A stretch of DNA of 64,000 nt from Candidatus Tectomicrobia bacterium. GTDB taxonomy: Bacteria; UBA8248. The position numbers and the translations under genes were made by a program. The stretch lies in the NCBI GenBank assembly GCA_016192135.1, contig JACPUR010000023.1, positions 44,084 through 108,083 of the forward strand. The letters are read 5' to 3'. Below, in pieces: positions 43,795 to 51,628 of this stretch (position 1 is the first letter of the stretch; each line of letters begins with the position of its first letter). Below the pieces are notes generated by a model. The model saw nothing but the letters and a program-made list of their open reading frames with translations, was not told where the DNA came from and did no database searches.

Positions 43795-45240
43795 ATGAAC
43801 CTCGAACGGGACCTGTTCTCGCTGGTGACGCTGGTCAGCAACGTGACGGACGCCTACAGCGCCTGCCTGTTCCTCGAGAACCGGCGGCGCAAGGTCTTCC
43901 AGCTCACCAGCTACCACAGCCTGAGCCCCCACCTCCTGCCCGAGGCCGCGGTGGAGAGCGGCCAGGGCTTCCTCGGCTGGGTGCTCGAGAACAACGAGGC
44001 CCTGAGCGTCAACGAGTTCGACAAGGACACCGTCGTCCTCGGCTACTACGGCCGCCACGAGGACATCAAGTCCTTCATGGCCGCGCCGCTTCCCTCCTCG
44101 CTGACCAAGGGCGCGCTCGCCATCGACAGCAAGAAGAGCTGGTGCTTCACCGCCAAGTCCCAGAAAATCCTCGCGGGGTTCGCCCAACAATTCGCGTATC
44201 TGGTGGATGGTGCCCTGGCGGCGGCGCAGAAGGAGCGCCGCTCCGTCGACGTCGGCGCCTACAGCGGATATCTGGCTTCTCTCCGCGCGTGCGAGAGCGA
44301 GGACCAGCTGCTGAACGCCATCTGTCTGGTGCCGCGCGAATTGCTCCCCTTCGACGCCTGCTTCCTCGTCCTCCGGGACGAGGAAGCAGGCACCCCCCGC
44401 CTCGCCCGCACCTCGGGCTTCGGGGAGCTCTTCCTCGGCGGCCTGACCGTGAACGAGCGCCAGAGCGTGGCGGGCTACGTCCTGAAGAAGGGGGAGCCGC
44501 TGCGCCTCCCGGACCTCAGGGGCCCGAACGGGAGCCGGCCCCTCTTCCACCCCGACGAGCCCAACATCGGCGCGCGCTCGGCCCTGGCCGTCCCCCTCTC
44601 GGCGGGCAGCGAGGTGGCGGGCGTCCTGGGCTTCACCAGCCGCCGCCGGGGGGAGTTCGACCCGGCCTCCCTCAAGCGGGCCGAGATGGCCGCGGCGCCC
44701 GCCGCCGAGGCGCTGCTGCGCTTGAGGGCCGAGCGCCGGCTCAGCCGCCACGCCGAAACCGACCCGCTGACCGGGGGCTGGAGCATGGCCCGCCTGCGCG
44801 CCAAGCTCCCCGAGATCCTCCGCGACGCCCACGCCCGCGGCCGCCGCGCAGCCCTCCTGTGCATCGCGCCAGACTCCCTCGAGGAGGAGCTCCACCCCTC
44901 GGCGGGCGAGGAGGCGGCCCTCCACATCCACCGGCTGCTCGCCCCCGCGGCCCGGGGCGGGGACATCCTCGCCCGGCACGATGGGGCCCGCTTCTTCCTG
45001 CTCCTCCAGGGCTCCTCGCACGAGCACGCCGAGGCGGCGGCGGAGCGGCTCATCCAGGCGATCAACGAAACCCCTTGCCGGATCGGGGGACGGACGGCCG
45101 AGGTGACGGCATCGGCGGGGGTGGCGTGCTTCCCCGAACACGCCCAGGACCCCAACGCCCTCATCGCGGCCTCCCTGGGCGCGCTCGCCGCGGCCCGGTC
45201 GGCGGGGATCAACCAGCTGTGCTTTCACGGGGGGGGATGA
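43795..45240 (+). CDS. GAF-GAF protein with degenerate GGDEF domain
   Basis: A 481-residue cytosolic signalling protein. Two GAF-like domains (about residues 1-140 and 160-310) precede a diguanylate-cyclase-like domain (about 312-475) that starts with TDPLTGG. The active-site motif reads DGARF (396-400) instead of GGDEF, so synthesis of c-di-GMP is unlikely. An RxxD inhibitory-site motif (RGGD, 387-390) is kept at the normal distance of five residues, so c-di-GMP could still bind. It lies four bases before mreB and shares the promoter at 43727. A receptor role linked to cell shape is inferred. Confidence 0.75.
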   Translation: MNLERDLFSLVTLVSNVTDAYSACLFLENRRRKVFQLTSYHSLSPHLLPEAAVESGQGFLGWVLENNEALSVNEFDKDTVVLGYYGRHEDIKSFMAAPLPSSLTKGALAIDSKKSWCFTAKSQKILAGFAQQFAYLVDGALAAAQKERRSVDVGAYSGYLASLRACESEDQLLNAICLVPRELLPFDACFLVLRDEEAGTPRLARTSGFGELFLGGLTVNERQSVAGYVLKKGEPLRLPDLRGPNGSRPLFHPDEPNIGARSALAVPLSAGSEVAGVLGFTSRRRGEFDPASLKRAEMAAAPAAEALLRLRAERRLSRHAETDPLTGGWSMARLRAKLPEILRDAHARGRRAALLCIAPDSLEEELHPSAGEEAALHIHRLLAPAARGGDILARHDGARFFLLLQGSSHEHAEAAAERLIQAINETPCRIGGRTAEVTASAGVACFPEHAQDPNALIAASLGALAAARSAGINQLCFHGGG

Positions 45241-45244
45241 AGCG

Positions 45245-46273
45245 ATGTGGCTCCTGGACAGATTCAGCGGACTCATGGGGCAGAAGCTCGCGATGGACCT
45301 GGGCACCGCCAACACCCTCATCTACCGGGAGGGGGGCATCGTCCTCGACGAGCCCTCGGTGGTGGCCCTGAGCTCTCGCAACGGCGGCAGCGTGCTCGCC
45401 GTGGGCAAGCGCGCGAAGGAGATGTACGGCCGCACGCCGGAGAGCATCCGCACCATCCGGCCCATGAAGGACGGCGTCATCGCCGACTTCGACGTGACCA
45501 AGGCCATGATCAGCCACTTCATCAAGGCCACCATGCCGCGCCGCCGCCTGGGCCGGCCCACCATGATGATCTGCGTGCCCGCGGGCATCACCAGCGTCGA
45601 GATGAAGGCCGTCATCGACTCGGCCTCCCAGTGCGGGGCGGGCAAGGTGCACCTCATCGAGGAGCCCATGGCCGCCGCCATCGGGAGCAAGCTCCCCATC
45701 CACGAGATCGCGGGCTCGATGGTGATCGACATCGGCGGGGGCACGACCGAGGTGGCCGTCATCTCCCAGTACACCGTGGCCTACTCGGAGTCGCTGCGCG
45801 TGGCCGGGGACGCCATGGACGACTGCATCCAGCGCTACGTGCGGCGCGAGCACGGCCTGGCCATCGGCTCCTTCGAGGCCGAGCGCGTGAAGATCGAGAT
45901 CGGCTCGGCCGCCCCGCTCTCGGAGCCCATGGAGGCCGAGGTCTGCGGCAGCGACGTCTCGACCGGCATCCCCCGGGTCATCAAGCTCACCGACGGCATG
46001 GTGCGCGCGTCGCTCGAGCCCCCGGTCAAGGCCATCGTCGAGGCCATCCGCAAGGCCCTCTCCAAGACCAGCCCCGAGCTGGCGGCCGACATCCAGCGCC
46101 GCGGCATCGTGCTCGCGGGCGGAGGGGCGCTCTTGAAGGGCCTGGGCGCCCGGCTCCACACCGAGACGGGGCTCCCCATCTACCGGGTGAAGGACCCCCT
46201 GACCGCCGTGGTGCGCGGCACCGGCCACGTGCTCGACCACTTCAAGGAGCTCAAGCAGGTCTGCCTCAACTAG
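45245..46273 (+). CDS. mreB: rod shape-determining protein MreB
   Basis: A 342-residue bacterial actin that forms membrane-associated filaments guiding lateral wall synthesis. The phosphate-1 motif AMDLGTANTLIY, phosphate-2 VIDIGGGTTEVAV and adenosine motif VLAGGGALLKGLG are intact, and the length is standard. No mreC or mreD follows; a strong terminator closes the unit immediately. Only the GAF/GGDEF-like gene accompanies it, four bases upstream. It could be the main MreB or an additional paralogue; context alone cannot say. Confidence 0.95.
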   Translation: MWLLDRFSGLMGQKLAMDLGTANTLIYREGGIVLDEPSVVALSSRNGGSVLAVGKRAKEMYGRTPESIRTIRPMKDGVIADFDVTKAMISHFIKATMPRRRLGRPTMMICVPAGITSVEMKAVIDSASQCGAGKVHLIEEPMAAAIGSKLPIHEIAGSMVIDIGGGTTEVAVISQYTVAYSESLRVAGDAMDDCIQRYVRREHGLAIGSFEAERVKIEIGSAAPLSEPMEAEVCGSDVSTGIPRVIKLTDGMVRASLEPPVKAIVEAIRKALSKTSPELAADIQRRGIVLAGGGALLKGLGARLHTETGLPIYRVKDPLTAVVRGTGHVLDHFKELKQVCLN

Positions 46274-46281
46274 CCCCCCCC

Positions 46282-46323
46282 AGCCGGGGGCCCGGCCCCA
46301 TGCGCTTTTCCGGGCCCCCGGCT
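46282..46323 (+). terminator. intrinsic terminator after mreB
   Basis: A 14-bp GC-rich stem (AGCCGGGGGCCCGG and its complement) with a 14-base loop begins nine bases after the mreB stop and is followed by TCTTTCCTCC. The T-tract is weak but the stem is very strong. Confidence 0.75.
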
Positions 46324-46363
46324 TCTTTCCTCCCTCCGAACTCCAAATGTGGCGCGCGGAAAC

Positions 46364-46447
46364 GTAGGGGCGTATCGCGATACGCCCCCACAGACGCCAT
46401 CCCAATCGCGGCGGCCGCGTCTAGGGGCGAGGCTTGCCTCGCCCCTG
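46364..46447. repeat. two GTAGGGGC-type palindromes
   Basis: Units at 46364-46391 (core TATCGCGATA) and 46421-46447 (core AGGCTTGCCT, first base C in place of GT). They sit between mreB and the next small gene. Confidence 0.75.
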
Positions 46448-46577
46448 CGAAACATCACCGGCCTGCCCCGGCATGAACACGAGCCATTTCCCCATCCCTC
46501 TCCGATCCGGTAAAATCGGACCTGTGGGCGGTTACGCCCGTTTCGGCTCGATTTGTCGGGATTTTCGGGGAAACCAC

Positions 46578-46847
46578 ATGACATTTCAGACCCAAGCAGG
46601 CAACTTCCGGTTCGACGCCTCCCTGGAGGACATGAAGCTCGTCTACCGCGTCCTCCACCGCCACCTCTCGGACAATCTCGAGCTCATGGACTGCGCCTTC
46701 CTGGACGAGCTCCAGATCGCCCTCCAGCGGAAGGCCCAGGAGGAGGGCGTGGACATCGGCCACCACACCGCCTGGGACCTCTGGCTCGGCAACGAGACCC
46801 CCGTCCCCTGCGAGGAGCGGGTGAAGGGGAGAAGGCGGCTGGGGTAG
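46578..46847 (+). CDS. hypothetical small protein
   Basis: An 89-residue soluble protein, not recognised. The ATG at 46578 begins MTFQTQAGNFRFDASLEDMK; the central part is helical and acidic (RHLSDNLELMDCAFLDEL) and the C-terminus is short and basic. GGGG lies about 10 bases before the start. Its composition matches neighbouring real genes. It stands alone between palindromic repeats and an inverted repeat. No family was identified; a structural or regulatory role cannot be guessed. Confidence 0.6.
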   Translation: MTFQTQAGNFRFDASLEDMKLVYRVLHRHLSDNLELMDCAFLDELQIALQRKAQEEGVDIGHHTAWDLWLGNETPVPCEERVKGRRRLG

Positions 46848-46869
46848 GGGGAAGCCCGACTCCCGGCTA

Positions 46870-46965
46870 AATCAAAAGCAGATTCCTCGCTCCCTTCGGT
46901 CGCTTCGGAATGACACCGGGTCCTTGCCAGTCATTCCGAGCGCAGCGAGGAATCTGCTCTTGATT
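46870..46965. repeat. long inverted repeat, copy 1
   Basis: Two arms of about 40-45 bases, AATCAAAAGCAGATTCCTCG and the reverse-complementary CGAGGAATCTGCTCTTGATT, enclose GACACCGGGTCCTTGCCAGTC. The arms contain TTCGGAATGAC and GTCATTCCGAGC blocks. A related inverted repeat is at 51354-51432. It resembles short non-coding mobile repeats common in environmental genomes. Confidence 0.7.
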
Positions 46966-46990
46966 CTTGCCGCATCCTTTTGCGTTACCC

Positions 46991-47019
46991 TTGCCCCATT
47001 ACCCTAACCGTAATAGAAT
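46991..47019 (+). promoter_or_regulatory. higBA promoter with embedded operator-like palindrome
   Basis: TTGCCC (46991-46996) and TAGAAT (47014-47019) are separated by 17 bases. The spacer overlaps a perfect ATTAC-N7-GTAAT palindrome (46998-47014) that is a good candidate for autoregulatory HigA binding. The toxin start at 47026 is only seven bases after the -10 box. Confidence 0.7.
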
Positions 47020-47025
47020 GCGCCC

Positions 47026-47304
47026 GTGATCAAGAGCTTTCGCTGTGATGACACCGAAAAGCTTTTCTTCAACCAGCCTTCGAGGCGCTTTCAAGCCATC
47101 GAGGATGCCGCGCGGCGAAAGCTGAAGATACTAAACGCGGCTAGCCGTTTAGACGATCTGATGGTGCCTCGCGGCAACCAACTGGAGGCGCTCAAGGGCG
47201 ACCGGAAGGGCCAATATAGCATCCGCGTCAACGACCAATGGCGGATTTGCTTCCGGTGGCACGAGGGATCGGCGTACGACGTGGAGATCGTCGATTATCA
47301 TTAA
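47026..47304 (+). CDS. higB: HigB-type toxin (RelE/ParE superfamily)
   Basis: A 92-residue RelE-fold toxin of the HigB family, predicted to cleave mRNA on the ribosome. Typical features are the MIKSFRCDDTEKLF opening, ARRKLKILNAASRLDDL, LEALKGDRKGQYSIRVN and the final WRICFRWHEG with the conserved basic residues. The GTG start at 47026 coincides with the expected transcription start, so the message may be leaderless; no ribosome site is visible. It precedes its antitoxin gene, the usual higBA order. Confidence 0.92.
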   Translation: MIKSFRCDDTEKLFFNQPSRRFQAIEDAARRKLKILNAASRLDDLMVPRGNQLEALKGDRKGQYSIRVNDQWRICFRWHEGSAYDVEIVDYH

Positions 47305-47334
47305 GCATGTGCGGTCCGGTTGAAGGAGAGCGTC

Positions 47335-47634
47335 ATGCCCCGGAAACTCCCCCTCATCCACCCCGGCGAGATACTGCTGGAGGAGTTCATGAAGCCGATG
47401 GGCGTCAGCCAGAACAAGCTGGCCCGCGATATCGACGTCCCTCCCAAGCGCGTCAACACGATCGTGAACGGCAAGGGCGGCATCACGGCGGACACGGCCC
47501 TGCGCCTGTCCAAGTACTTCGGCACGACGGCGCAGTTCTGGATGAACCTCCAGGGGCATTACGAGCTGGAGCGCGCCGAGCGCGAGAACGGCCCGCGGAT
47601 CGAGAAGAGGGTCCGCCCCATCGAGGCGGCGTAA
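47335..47634 (+). CDS. higA: HigA-type antitoxin
   Basis: A 99-residue HTH_3 antitoxin of the HigA/VapI family that neutralises HigB and represses the operon. The IHPGEILLEEFMKPMGVSQN segment and the helix-turn-helix around KLARDIDVPPKRVNTIVNGK, ending in TADTALRLSKYFGTT, are diagnostic. ATG 47335 is chosen because AAGGAGAG lies at normal distance; a TTG at 47320 would put that site inside the coding region. The gap to higB is 30 bases. Confidence 0.93.
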   Translation: MPRKLPLIHPGEILLEEFMKPMGVSQNKLARDIDVPPKRVNTIVNGKGGITADTALRLSKYFGTTAQFWMNLQGHYELERAERENGPRIEKRVRPIEAA

Positions 47635-47645
47635 GACCCCTCCCC

Positions 47646-48554
47646 CTACCCCACCGGCTCCTCGGCCTGGATGGTCCTGAGGATGTGCCCGTCCATCTCC
47701 CACTTGAGGGTGCGGACGTGGCTCCCCTCGGCGAGCACCATGAGGGCCGCCTCGCGCAGCCACTCCCCGCGGTACGGGTGCCACGCCCACACCAGGAGCC
47801 CCCGGCAGCCGTTCAGCCAGACGGGGCTGAAGCGCAGGCCGTCCCCGATCGAGGCCAGAGTCTCGGCGCAGGCCGTGGCGACGAAGTCCCCTCCGCTCTC
47901 GCGGCGGCCGGCGTTCATCACCATCTCGGCCTCGGGGACGAGGATGGCCTGGAGCAGCGCCTTGTCGCGCATCCCGAGCGCCTCGGTGAACTTGGAGAAG
48001 ATGCGGGCGGAGGCGGGGTCGTCCTGGAGGGGGGCGAAGGGGACGTGCCGGCCCCAGCGGCGGCGCACCTCGGCGCGGCGGCGCCCGGCGGCCTCGGCCA
48101 TCTGGAAGATCTCGGGCAGGGTGGCCGAGAGGGCGGTGGCGGCGATGCGGTCGCCGTCCTCCAGGGCGTCGCGCAGCACCACCACGGCGCGCTGCTCGGG
48201 CTCCATGTACTGGAGCGGGAAGAGGAAGGGGAGGTCCACCCCGGGCCAGCCCTCCTCGCCCTCGAGGGGGGGCCCGGCGCCGGGGCCCGCGGTCTGGACG
48301 AGGTCCGGGAGCTCCAGGGTGTCCAGGGGGAGGGGCGGGTGGCCGTTCAGGAGCTCGATGGCCGCCTCGGTGGCGGCGACGTGGAGCCACTCCGGGTGGT
48401 TGTCGATGCTGTCGAGGGCGGGGCCCATCTCGACGGCGCGGAGCATGGTCTCCTGCACGGCGTCCTCGGCGTCGAGGATGCTGCCGGTCAGGCGGTACGC
48501 ATGGCGCCTGAGGGGGCCCCAGTGCTCGCGGGAGAACTGTTCGAGATCGATCAT
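47646..48554 (-). CDS. ECF41-like sigma factor, degenerate
   Basis: A 302-residue protein with the layout of ECF41/SigJ-type factors: an N-terminal sigma region 2 (HAYRLTGSILDAEDAVQET), a region 4-like LQYMEPEQRAVVVLRDAL without a clear following helix-turn-helix, and a C-terminal SnoaL-like domain of about 110 residues beginning near DDPASARIF. The normal region 4 recognition helix is hard to find, so DNA binding is doubtful. It lies 16 bases behind the CoA-transferase B gene, an unusual operon partner. Role unknown, possibly regulation of that pathway. Confidence 0.72.
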   Translation of the reverse strand: MIDLEQFSREHWGPLRRHAYRLTGSILDAEDAVQETMLRAVEMGPALDSIDNHPEWLHVAATEAAIELLNGHPPLPLDTLELPDLVQTAGPGAGPPLEGEEGWPGVDLPFLFPLQYMEPEQRAVVVLRDALEDGDRIAATALSATLPEIFQMAEAAGRRRAEVRRRWGRHVPFAPLQDDPASARIFSKFTEALGMRDKALLQAILVPEAEMVMNAGRRESGGDFVATACAETLASIGDGLRFSPVWLNGCRGLLVWAWHPYRGEWLREAALMVLAEGSHVRTLKWEMDGHILRTIQAEEPVG

Positions 48555-48570
48555 CGGCGGGAGGCAGCCT

Positions 48571-49233
48571 TCACGCGGCGGCGAACATTTCCTTGAGGCC
48601 GGGGGCGGCGCGCAGGGGGGCGGCGGTCTTCCCGCGGACCTCCTTCTCGGAGACGCCGGGGGCCAGCTCGCGGAGGAGGAGGCCGCCCTCTCCCACCTCG
48701 ATGAGGGCCAGGTCGGTGACGATGAGGTCCACCACTTCCTTCCCGGTCAGGGGGAGGGCGCAGCGCTCCTTGATCTTGGGCTCCCCCTTCCGGGTCACGT
48801 GCTCCATGGTGATGATGACCTTCTTCGCCCCCACCACCAGGTCCATGGCCCCGCCCGGGCCCGAGATCTTCTGCCCGGGCACGGCCCAGTTGGCGAGGTC
48901 GCCGTTCGCGGCCACCTCCATGGCACCCAGGATGGTGACGTCCACGTGCCCGCCGCGCACCATGGCGAAGGAGGTGGCGCTGTCGAAGAAGGCGGCGCCG
49001 GGGAGGATGGTGACCGTCTCCTTGCTCGCGTTCACGAGGTCGGGGTCCTCCTCCCCCTCGTAGGGATAGGGCCCCACCCCCAGCACCCCGTTCTCGGAGT
49101 GGATGGTGACGCCCCAGCCGGCCGGTATGTAGTTCGCCACCAGGGTGGGGATGCCGAGACCCAGGTTCACGTAGCCCCCCCGCGGCACCTCCAGCGCCGC
49201 CCGGCGCGCGATCTCCTCCCGCGTGAGCGCCAT
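48571..49233 (-). CDS. 3-oxoacid/acetate CoA-transferase subunit B
   Basis: A 220-residue beta subunit of a family I CoA-transferase. The [14 protein letters not shown] segment and the catalytic SENGVLG motif, with its Glu acceptor of CoA, are present, as are [16 protein letters not shown] and [12 protein letters not shown]. It transfers CoA between succinyl-CoA or acetyl-CoA and a 3-oxo or related acid. ATG 49233 follows the A subunit gene after 11 bases. Either ScoB, AtoA or PcaJ could be the correct name; context does not choose. Confidence 0.93.
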   Translation of the reverse strand: MALTREEIARRAALEVPRGGYVNLGLGIPTLVANYIPAGWGVTIHSENGVLGVGPYPYEGEEDPDLVNASKETVTILPGAAFFDSATSFAMVRGGHVDVTILGAMEVAANGDLANWAVPGQKISGPGGAMDLVVGAKKVIITMEHVTRKGEPKIKERCALPLTGKEVVDLIVTDLALIEVGEGGLLLRELAPGVSEKEVRGKTAAPLRAAPGLKEMFAAA

Positions 49234-49244
49234 GGCCTCTCCCC

Positions 49245-49961
49245 TCAGCCCTTCCGGCCCGCGCGGGGCCGCGTGGCGCGGATCTCGATGGGCTTCTCGC
49301 GGTTCTCCCCCACCACGACCCGCTGCACGAAAATCCCGGGGGTGTGGATCCGCTCCGGCGGGAGCGCCCCCAGGGGGACGATCTCCTCCACCTCGGCGAT
49401 GGTGAGGTCCGCCGCTGTCGCCATCACGGGGTTGAAGTTCCCGGCGCTCAGGCGGTAGACCAGGTTCCCCGCCGGGTCGGCCCTCCACGCCTTGACGAAG
49501 GCCACGTCCCCCCGGACGGGCATCTCCAGGATGTACTCCCGCCCGCCCATGACGCGGCTCTCCTTGCCCTCGGCCACCACGGTGCCCGCCCCGGTCGGGG
49601 TGAAGAAGCCCCCGATGCCGGCCCCGCCCGCGCGGATGCGCTCGGCGAAGGTGCCCTGGGGCACGAGCTCCAGCTCGATCTCCCCCGCCATCACCTGGCT
49701 CTCGTAGGCCTTGCAGGCCGGGCCCACGCGCGAGGCGAGCATGGCCCTCACCTGGCGGCGCTCGAAGAGGAGGCCCGCCCCCCAGCCGTTCAGCCCGCCC
49801 GCGTTGCTCACCAGGCGGAGGCCCGCCACGTCCTCGCGCTCGCTCAGGGCGCGGCAGAGGTTGTGGGGCATCCCGCAGATGCCGAAGCCCCCGACGAGCA
49901 GGGTGATTCCGGAGCGGAGGTCCGCCACCGCCGCCTTCGAGCTGGGGAAGACCTTGGACAA
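49245..49961 (-). CDS. 3-oxoacid/acetate CoA-transferase subunit A
   Basis: A 238-residue alpha subunit. The [15 protein letters not shown] glycine-rich motif, [31 protein letters not shown] and [13 protein letters not shown] are standard for family I A subunits. The start is TTG at 49961 (TTGTCCAAGGTC), preceded by GAGGAGAGG at 7-9 bases. It heads an operon with the B subunit and an ECF-like gene. Upstream is a long gap filled with palindromic repeats. Confidence 0.93.
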   Translation of the reverse strand: MSKVFPSSKAAVADLRSGITLLVGGFGICGMPHNLCRALSEREDVAGLRLVSNAGGLNGWGAGLLFERRQVRAMLASRVGPACKAYESQVMAGEIELELVPQGTFAERIRAGGAGIGGFFTPTGAGTVVAEGKESRVMGGREYILEMPVRGDVAFVKAWRADPAGNLVYRLSAGNFNPVMATAADLTIAEVEEIVPLGALPPERIHTPGIFVQRVVVGENREKPIEIRATRPRAGRKG

Positions 49962-49987
49962 ATTCCTCTCCTCGGGTGCGCCAACGG

Positions 49988-50444
49988 GTAGGGGCGTTCC
50001 ATGGAACGCCCCTGCAGAGGAGCCGGCCGCGAAATGGGCCTGCGGCGACGGGAGGAATCATACCCGCGCCCCGGGGGCCGCACAACGGGGGGAGGGGGTC
50101 AGAGGCGCGGGGCGAGGTTCCGTAGGGGCGAGGCATGCCTCGCCCCTACAACGCGGGATGCCGGGCCTACATGGGCGGATTTCCATAGGGGCGGCCCTGT
50201 GGCCGCCCTGCATGGGCCACGCCGGTTTTTGCAGGGGCGGTTCGCGAACCGCCCCTACGGACGACAAGGCCCGCCGCCACGAATGAAAGCCTTTTCCGTA
50301 GGGGCAGGCCCCTGTGCCTGCCCCTGACAACGGACCAGGGCGGCCACGGGGGGCCGCCCCTACGGGTGGTGCCGCGGACAGAATATCTGGCCGACCATTT
50401 AAATCCGTCCGTAGGGGCGACCGGCCGTCAGAATATGCCCCTAC
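49988..50444. repeat. dense array of GTAGGGGC-type palindromes
   Basis: At least seven units: 49988-50015 (core TTCCATGGAA), 50122-50149 (AGGCATGCCT), 50184-50211 (GGCCCTGTGGCC), 50231-50258 (GGTTCGCGAACC), a composite at 50298-50363, and 50411-50444 (core ACCGGCCGTCAGAATAT). The last unit ends in CTAC within the stop codon of the alpha/beta hydrolase gene. The 50184-50258 block reappears at 51463-51539 with very few changes. Confidence 0.85.
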
Positions 50445-51301
50445 CTCGTCCCCGCCAGGAACTTCCGCAGGGCGTCGTTGAAGCGCTTGGGCTCGCTCAC
50501 CGAGGGGAAGTGGCCGCTCTTCCTGCAGAGCACCGACTGGGCCCCGTTCGGGAGGGCGTTCCTGAGCCGCCGCTCCGCCTGGGCGCTGAGGCGCCGGCTC
50601 AGGCTCCCCCGGAAGATGAGGACGGGGCACTTCACGTGCTTCGCGGCCCCGATGCCGTAGTCGCTCCCCGGCGAGGCCTGGAAGGCCCGGAGGCGCAGCA
50701 GCCGCTCCTGGGTGTAGGGGGCGCGGCAGGGCCCGCCGTTCCCCTCCGCGACCATCACCTCCCGCAGGAAGCGCTTGACCTCCGCCGCCGGCCAGCCGCC
50801 CTCCTCGTTCTCGCGCCACCAGCGCAGCGTCTCGGCGAAGGAGGGGAAGGAGGCCGGCCGCTCGGCCGCCCGGCCGAGGTTCTGCTGGTGCCCGGAGGCG
50901 TCCCGCACCGTCGGGTCCACCAGCACGGCCGCCGCCACCCGCTCCGGCTCCATCCGGGCGGCTTCCAGGGCGATGGCGTAGGCGAAGGAGTGCCCCATGA
51001 CGGTGAAGCGGTCGAGCATGAGGGCGTTGGCGAGGCCGATGGCGTCCCGGGCGAAGTCCGCCGCCGAGTCCCCCGAGCCCGGGTCGCTCGAGAGGCCGTA
51101 GCCCCTCTGGTCGGGGCATATGAAGCGGGCCTTCCCCACCCCCTCGGCCACGGGGATCCACATCCCGCTCTGGACGAGGGAGCCGTGGAGGGCGACGACC
51201 GCCGGGGCCTTCCCGCCCCCCGCCGGGCGCCAGTCCCGGTAGTACATCCGCAGGGGCCCGATGGTCTCGTGGCCCGCGCGCCAGCTTCCCTTGGGTTTCA
51301 T
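50441..51301 (-). CDS. alpha/beta hydrolase with atypical nucleophile elbow
   Basis: A 286-residue alpha/beta-hydrolase. VVALHGSLVQSGMW forms the oxyanion region; CPDQRGYGLS and FRGSLSRR follow the fold; the catalytic acid and final His are probably in FRGSL and KSGHFPSV. The nucleophile elbow reads MGHSFAYAIA, GxSxA in place of GxSxG. The start at 51301 follows GGGAGAG; an ATG at 51358 lacks a site. Its TAG stop is part of a palindromic repeat. Substrate unknown; lactone, epoxide or ester hydrolysis are options. Confidence 0.83.
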   Translation of the reverse strand: MKPKGSWRAGHETIGPLRMYYRDWRPAGGGKAPAVVALHGSLVQSGMWIPVAEGVGKARFICPDQRGYGLSSDPGSGDSAADFARDAIGLANALMLDRFTVMGHSFAYAIALEAARMEPERVAAAVLVDPTVRDASGHQQNLGRAAERPASFPSFAETLRWWRENEEGGWPAAEVKRFLREVMVAEGNGGPCRAPYTQERLLRLRAFQASPGSDYGIGAAKHVKCPVLIFRGSLSRRLSAQAERRLRNALPNGAQSVLCRKSGHFPSVSEPKRFNDALRKFLAGTR

Positions 51302-51353
51302 GCGACTCTCCCGGTCAGAGAATGAAATGGAAATGGATACGCCTGCCTTTGTT

Positions 51354-51432
51354 GTCATTCCGAACGAGCGAAGCGGAGTGAAGAATCTCGGTTCTTGTTT
51401 AAAGCAGATTCTTCGCTGCGCTCAGAATGACA
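51354..51432. repeat. long inverted repeat, copy 2
   Basis: A second copy of the element at 46870-46965: GTCATTCCGAACGAGCGAAG and CGCTGCGCTCAGAATGAC-type arms with an intervening loop that holds AAGAATCTCGGTTCTTG. It lies upstream of the alpha/beta hydrolase gene start. Confidence 0.65.
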
Positions 51433-51462
51433 GGCCCAAAAGAACATTGCCCAAAGAAATCC

Positions 51463-51609
51463 GTAGGGGCGGCCCCCCGTGGCCGCCCCGCATTGGCCAT
51501 GCCGGTTTGTTGCAGGGGCGGTTCGCGAACCGCCCCTACATGGCATCGCCCACCCGCAAGATGGGCCAGCCCGAACGAATCCGGGGCAGGCACAGGGGCC
51601 TGCCCCTAC
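51463..51609. repeat. GTAGGGGC palindrome array, second copy of the composite
   Basis: Units at 51463-51491 (core GGCCCCCCGTGGCC), 51512-51539 (perfect core GGTTCGCGAACC) and 51581-51609 (core GGCACAGGGGCC). The first two and their 20-base spacer (TTGGCCATGCCGGTTTGTT) match 50184-50258 closely. They fill most of the gap between the alpha/beta hydrolase and the cysteine-dioxygenase-like gene. Confidence 0.8.
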
Positions 51610-51628
51610 GGGCCGAGACCCGGGCATC

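Noticed and set aside
47320..47334. TTG at 47320 as the higA start
   Set aside because: The AAGGAGAG ribosome site lies after it and fits ATG 47335; the extra five residues are not conserved-looking.
49988..51609. CRISPR-like array from the many short palindromes
   Set aside because: Spacing and cores vary, repeats are not identical and no cas gene is present.
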